Of a stretch of 64,000 nt of DNA, positions 60,900-64,000 are shown in pieces. Made by a program: the position numbers and the translations under genes. This DNA is from Pseudanabaena sp. PCC 6802. Lineage in GTDB: Bacteria > Cyanobacteriota > Cyanobacteriia > Pseudanabaenales > Pseudanabaenaceae. Location of the stretch: the NCBI RefSeq assembly GCF_000332175.1, contig NZ_KB235914.1, positions 4,433,793-4,497,792 on the forward strand, given 5' to 3'. Position 1 is the first letter of the stretch. The number at the start of each line of letters is the position of its first letter. The notes beneath the pieces were generated by a model. The model saw only the letters and a list, made by a program, of their open reading frames with translations. It was not told the origin of the DNA and made no database searches.

Positions 60900-61751
60900 A
60901 TGACCCCATTCAAACAAGAAGAACTATCCAATTGCACCTCTCAAGATTGGGAAGGTGAAACTTTCTATCCCAAACCTGGCTGGGTGTGGCAATATCCAAA
61001 GCCAAAGCTGCAAACTAGCTACGCCAACCCTTTGATGCTGTCAGCGATCGAATTCTTCCACTATCTGACATTTGCAACCCAAATTGGGCTTGCCTATACT
61101 TTCTTCTCTTTCTCTGACTTCTACGCACCGCGTTGCGAATCGTTTTTTCTAGTGGCGATCGCTCCCGTATTTCAGCAGGCGGCTAGCGTAGTTCCGATCG
61201 TATTGCACGAATACGAAGGATGGCAAATCGCTCCTTTTAAAGATAGCACTGGCGATCGCGATAAGTTTAATAATGACGGCCTCCGCCGAGTTGCCTACAA
61301 ATTGCTATTTGTCTTACAGGCGGTTGCTTCAGGCATGTTTTGCATCGGCGTGTTTGGCACGAACAGGTGGTCTGTTGGTTCTCTAACTGTTGAGATGCCT
61401 TGGACTATTTTGTTTGTAGCAGCCGTTCTCTTATGGCTGTACGTTGCTTCGAGAGCCGCTAAAACTTTCTCATTAACGATCGACAACAAATTGTTACTAC
61501 CAGTTCCCCTCTCGATCGCGATCGTCTATATCCCTATCCAATTTGCCTATATCATTGCGCTAGCCGATTTATTGGGTTGGGTACCTGCACTGCTCGGCGT
61601 TGCGCTGCCATTATTGGGTGGCGTAATGGAAGGACTAGGTGCAGAAAGCACTTTCAATCAATGGTGGCATCTATTCGCCGTCATACTATTGAATTCGGCT
61701 GGTGTAGTTTTGAGCTTCTGCGTTGCCCGACATGCAATGGGATTGCTGTAA
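60900..61751 (+). CDS. multi-pass membrane protein of unknown function
   Basis: 283 residues with about six membrane helices after a ~45-residue soluble start (PKPGWVWQYPKPKLQTSYAN). Hydrophobic runs lie near 50-75, 83-103, 130-150, 160-180, 196-222 and 255-280. A His-Glu-Tyr-Glu (VLHEYEGW) between helices might matter but fits no enzyme I know. It is followed convergently by the DUF3611 gene. Function not recognised. Confidence 0.7.
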   Translation: MTPFKQEELSNCTSQDWEGETFYPKPGWVWQYPKPKLQTSYANPLMLSAIEFFHYLTFATQIGLAYTFFSFSDFYAPRCESFFLVAIAPVFQQAASVVPIVLHEYEGWQIAPFKDSTGDRDKFNNDGLRRVAYKLLFVLQAVASGMFCIGVFGTNRWSVGSLTVEMPWTILFVAAVLLWLYVASRAAKTFSLTIDNKLLLPVPLSIAIVYIPIQFAYIIALADLLGWVPALLGVALPLLGGVMEGLGAESTFNQWWHLFAVILLNSAGVVLSFCVARHAMGLL

Positions 61752-61769
61752 GCTGTAGATGAGTTTCTG

Positions 61770-62429
61770 CTACGATCTCTCCTGAGGGTTTTGATTCTGT
61801 CTGACGAGATAAAGCAACAGCAATGCCACCACTAAGCCAACCAATCCTGACGCGATCGTGTTCACCATAGCTTGAATGGCAATCATATCTGACGGTGTAA
61901 TCAACGCTCCTTGAGTTACGAGAGTCCTAGCTCGATCGGGTGTAGGGACAACTACTGCCGAGCCTTGAGGTACAGTAAGCATTTTAAAGGTCAATTCACC
62001 AACTCGTGCTAAGGCAATCAGTACGGCGATCGCCATACTGCCGACATTAGCGCTTAATCCCAATTGAAGATCGCGGATTACCTGAGATTTCGCCGGACGC
62101 AGATCTCTTATCTCAAGTTTGCGAGCTAGTTGAGTATAGCGAAAACACCAGTAGATACTGAAGATCATTAGCAGCAAACAGGCGATCGCTGAAAATAAAC
62201 CAAACGAGAGTCCTCCACTCTGCTGCCTATTAGGGTTAAACAGAACAGTTCCTACCACGACTAGAATCGGCATAAAACCGAGTAGCGATTGCAGCCAGAA
62301 TCCAATCCAGCCCAACAGCCTGAAAAAACGCGCAATCTGTTGGGGAGTAGGGTTAGTGGCTTCAGGATTCAAAAAATTAAACATGGCTACTTGTTTTGAG
62401 ATAAATCCATCGTTAAAACTCACTGGCAA
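61770..62429 (-). CDS. DUF3611 membrane protein
   Basis: 219 residues (204 if the ATG at 62384, MFNFLNPEATNPTP, is the start). Four membrane helices with ARFFRLLGWIGFWLQSLLGF, FSIYWCFRYTQLARKL and a central Lys-Ser-Gln loop match DUF3611, a family of cyanobacteria and chloroplasts. Role unknown. The start as given overlaps the end of the DUF2252 gene by 17 bp, so the two are likely cotranscribed. Confidence 0.85.
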   Translation of the reverse strand: MPVSFNDGFISKQVAMFNFLNPEATNPTPQQIARFFRLLGWIGFWLQSLLGFMPILVVVGTVLFNPNRQQSGGLSFGLFSAIACLLLMIFSIYWCFRYTQLARKLEIRDLRPAKSQVIRDLQLGLSANVGSMAIAVLIALARVGELTFKMLTVPQGSAVVVPTPDRARTLVTQGALITPSDMIAIQAMVNTIASGLVGLVVALLLLYLVRQNQNPQERS

Positions 62430-63819
62430 CCTGAATGCGTCCCTGACGGGCTGCCGCTGCTAGTAGATCGTAATCTCGCTCTGTGCGATCGGCATAGGCA
62501 TAGGCAAACTTTGCCAGTGCGGCATCCAAATCTTCGCTCTTGCCAACGTAGCCAGCTAGCATGGCGGCATCGCCGGATTTAGCATGAGCTAGTGCCAATG
62601 CCCAGCCGCACAGGCCGCAGTAGTCAGGCAGACTGGCAATCCGGAACTTAGTCGGATCGAATTCTACTCCGCCCTTCATATCCCGTAACTGGCGCACGTA
62701 GTATTGAATGCCATCCTGTTCGCCCCAACCCAGAAAAATATCCGGTGCTCCTTGAATCAGACGCTGCCCAGATACAACCCGATGACCTTGATTTTCAATC
62801 GCTGGGTTGTCCGTCGTTAAATTGCCAGCGTAGGGAGCCAGTACGGATGGTTGGGCTTCCTTGACCTGGAGGAATAGAGGATCTCCAGCATCCTTGCCTT
62901 GCAGGTAGATTACCCAGCAACGGGTACCCACACTACCCACACCGACAACCTTACGGGCGACATCAACAATGCGATAGCGCGATAGCAAAAAGCGGCGATC
63001 TGCTCCTACAGAGGCCAGGTAATCCCGCAAAAATAGTTCGAGTGCTTCGGCAATAGGCCTGCCCGTGCCGGTTGTCTCTGTCCGCACGATCAGAGGATGA
63101 ACTTCGACGATGCGCTGTTGATCGTCAACCAGATCCGTCATCTTTTCAAGTACCTGAAGATGGGTGCGCTGTCGTGCCTTATCAATGTGTTGAGCTGCTC
63201 TTTTGCGCGATTCAGGGGGGAGTACATTGAGTAATGCGGTCTCAGTGATATTGGCGTACCAAAGTTCCAAATAACCCATGTGGGCGTATTGGCGCATGCG
63301 ATCGCGGTAAGAGCGCACAACCGCCCGTGCCGCTTCCTCGCACAGAACGCGATCTGCACCGAGAAATCGCCCTGCCACCACAGCACTGGCCGTGAGGCGT
63401 TTGAGATCCCACTCCCACCCCCCAATATGGGTTTCATCGAAATCATTGATGCCAAATACCAGATTGCGTTCGGCAGAGGCAAACACGCCAAAGTTGGAGA
63501 CATGCATATCGCCGCACGCCTGCACGGTTATCCCTGTCGTCACCGCTGGCGCGATATCACCGATCATCACCGCCGCCGATCCGCGCAGAAAGGCAAACGG
63601 AGAAGCCAACATGCGGGCATAGCGCACGGGCACTAGCTCCGGTAATCGCGTTTGAGCCTGAGCTTCGAGAATAGCGATCGGATCCTCGCGATTGTCTGGA
63701 ATATTAAATTCAGCATGGGCGCGGCGAGATACTAGTCGGCGGAGGGCTTTACCTGCTGCCAGCCGTTCTGCCACCGAAGGGCGGACAGCCGTAAAACAAT
63801 CGAGGTAGTTATCTGTCAA
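62413..63819 (-). CDS. DUF2252 protein (kinase-like fold)
   Basis: 468 residues. RYARMLASPFAFLRGSAAVM, CGDMHVSNFGVFAS, FGINDFDETHIGGWEWDLKR and GVGSVGTRCWVIYLQGKD are the DUF2252 hallmarks. The His-x-x-Asn and Asp-Phe-Asp motifs resemble the catalytic and metal-binding loops of aminoglycoside/choline-kinase-like proteins, so small-molecule phosphorylation is plausible (inference). It is upstream of and overlaps the DUF3611 gene. Confidence 0.88.
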   Translation of the reverse strand: MTDNYLDCFTAVRPSVAERLAAGKALRRLVSRRAHAEFNIPDNREDPIAILEAQAQTRLPELVPVRYARMLASPFAFLRGSAAVMIGDIAPAVTTGITVQACGDMHVSNFGVFASAERNLVFGINDFDETHIGGWEWDLKRLTASAVVAGRFLGADRVLCEEAARAVVRSYRDRMRQYAHMGYLELWYANITETALLNVLPPESRKRAAQHIDKARQRTHLQVLEKMTDLVDDQQRIVEVHPLIVRTETTGTGRPIAEALELFLRDYLASVGADRRFLLSRYRIVDVARKVVGVGSVGTRCWVIYLQGKDAGDPLFLQVKEAQPSVLAPYAGNLTTDNPAIENQGHRVVSGQRLIQGAPDIFLGWGEQDGIQYYVRQLRDMKGGVEFDPTKFRIASLPDYCGLCGWALALAHAKSGDAAMLAGYVGKSEDLDAALAKFAYAYADRTERDYDLLAAAARQGRIQVASEF

Positions 63820-63924
63820 CTTGTTTTTTCTGTAGATATCTACTGGAGTTTAGCCTAAAAACAAAAGATTGAGTAGTCATGACTATAAAGTATATAGGGG
63901 CGCGCGATGTGCAACTAACGTACT

Positions 63925-64000
63925 CCCTCATCCCCCACCCCCTTCTCTCAAGGCAGGAGAAGGGGAGCTAGAATCGGCCTAAATCCCTCTCCTGCTCTGG
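63925..64000. repeat. GC-rich interspersed repeat, copy 2 (cut by window end)
   Basis: CCCTCATCCCCCACCCCCTT onward parallels 6011-6114, including the GGGAGCTAGAATC spacer and the CTCTCCTGCTCTGG arm. The 3' part is outside the window. Confidence 0.8.

Noticed and set aside
1-64000. tRNA, rRNA and riboswitch genes
   Set aside because: I read for T-loop GTTCGAATC-type sequences and known leader folds and recognised none; a covariance-model scan would be decisive.

Overview
The window is chromosomal DNA of a cyanobacterium. The HIP1 octamer GCGATCGC is scattered through almost every gene. Genes typical of the group are present: the plant-type zeta-carotene desaturase, cyanobacterial DUFs (DUF29, DUF2887, DUF3611, DUF6887/6888) and Uma2 nucleases. 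Genus cannot be decided from this sequence. I recognised no rRNA, tRNA or CRISPR array.

Layout. 1-8.0 kb: a multi-domain glycosyltransferase (cut by the window edge) and two related RTX-type calcium-binding proteins flanking an ATP-grasp/methyltransferase pair. 8.1-19 kb: a DUF2887 protein with a 12-bp repeat, an IS256 fragment, a WecG-type glycosyltransferase with a four-repeat MshEN-like tail, YvcK, 3-methyladenine DNA glycosylase, small secreted cysteine proteins, a DUF6888/DUF6887 pair and topoisomerase I. 19.5-27.7 kb is an accessory block: a DUF29 gene; a tightly overlapping four-gene operon (P-loop ATPase, 14-unit TPR protein, DUF2281 antitoxin-like protein, PIN toxin); and a HigBA-like toxin-antitoxin locus broken by two different insertion sequences. 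27.8-41 kb is mostly housekeeping: ksgA, dprA, sufS, hisB, a GH57 alpha-glucan enzyme and uvrB, with a VapBC pair, an IS5-family element that clipped a Uma2 gene, and many small repeats. 41-44 kb: a ketoacyl synthase III fused to a haem-oxygenase-like diiron domain, with an unknown partner. 44.5-51.9 kb: a sugar-catabolic/fermentative cluster (phosphoketolase, D-lactate dehydrogenase, pyruvate kinase, acetate kinase). It carries the first codons of a lost glycogen phosphorylase and of a lost phosphoglycerate mutase, and an IS has replaced the end of ackA. 52-64 kb: HicBA, zeta-carotene desaturase, an alpha/beta hydrolase, a J-domain/pentapeptide protein, a Rieske oxygenase-GH3 pair with a beta-rich protein, membrane proteins, DUF3611 and DUF2252.

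The clearest structural signals are: (i) six copies of a palindromic element that are all exactly 113 bp, plus a 30-bp derivative made only of its ends; (ii) four IS insertions whose target duplications let the broken gene be rebuilt in frame; (iii) the ATPase-TPR-toxin operon, the best candidate for an undescribed defence-like system; and (iv) two unusual fusions, WecG-MshEN and KAS III-diiron oxidase. Family assignments rest on motif recognition from memory; no database search was run.
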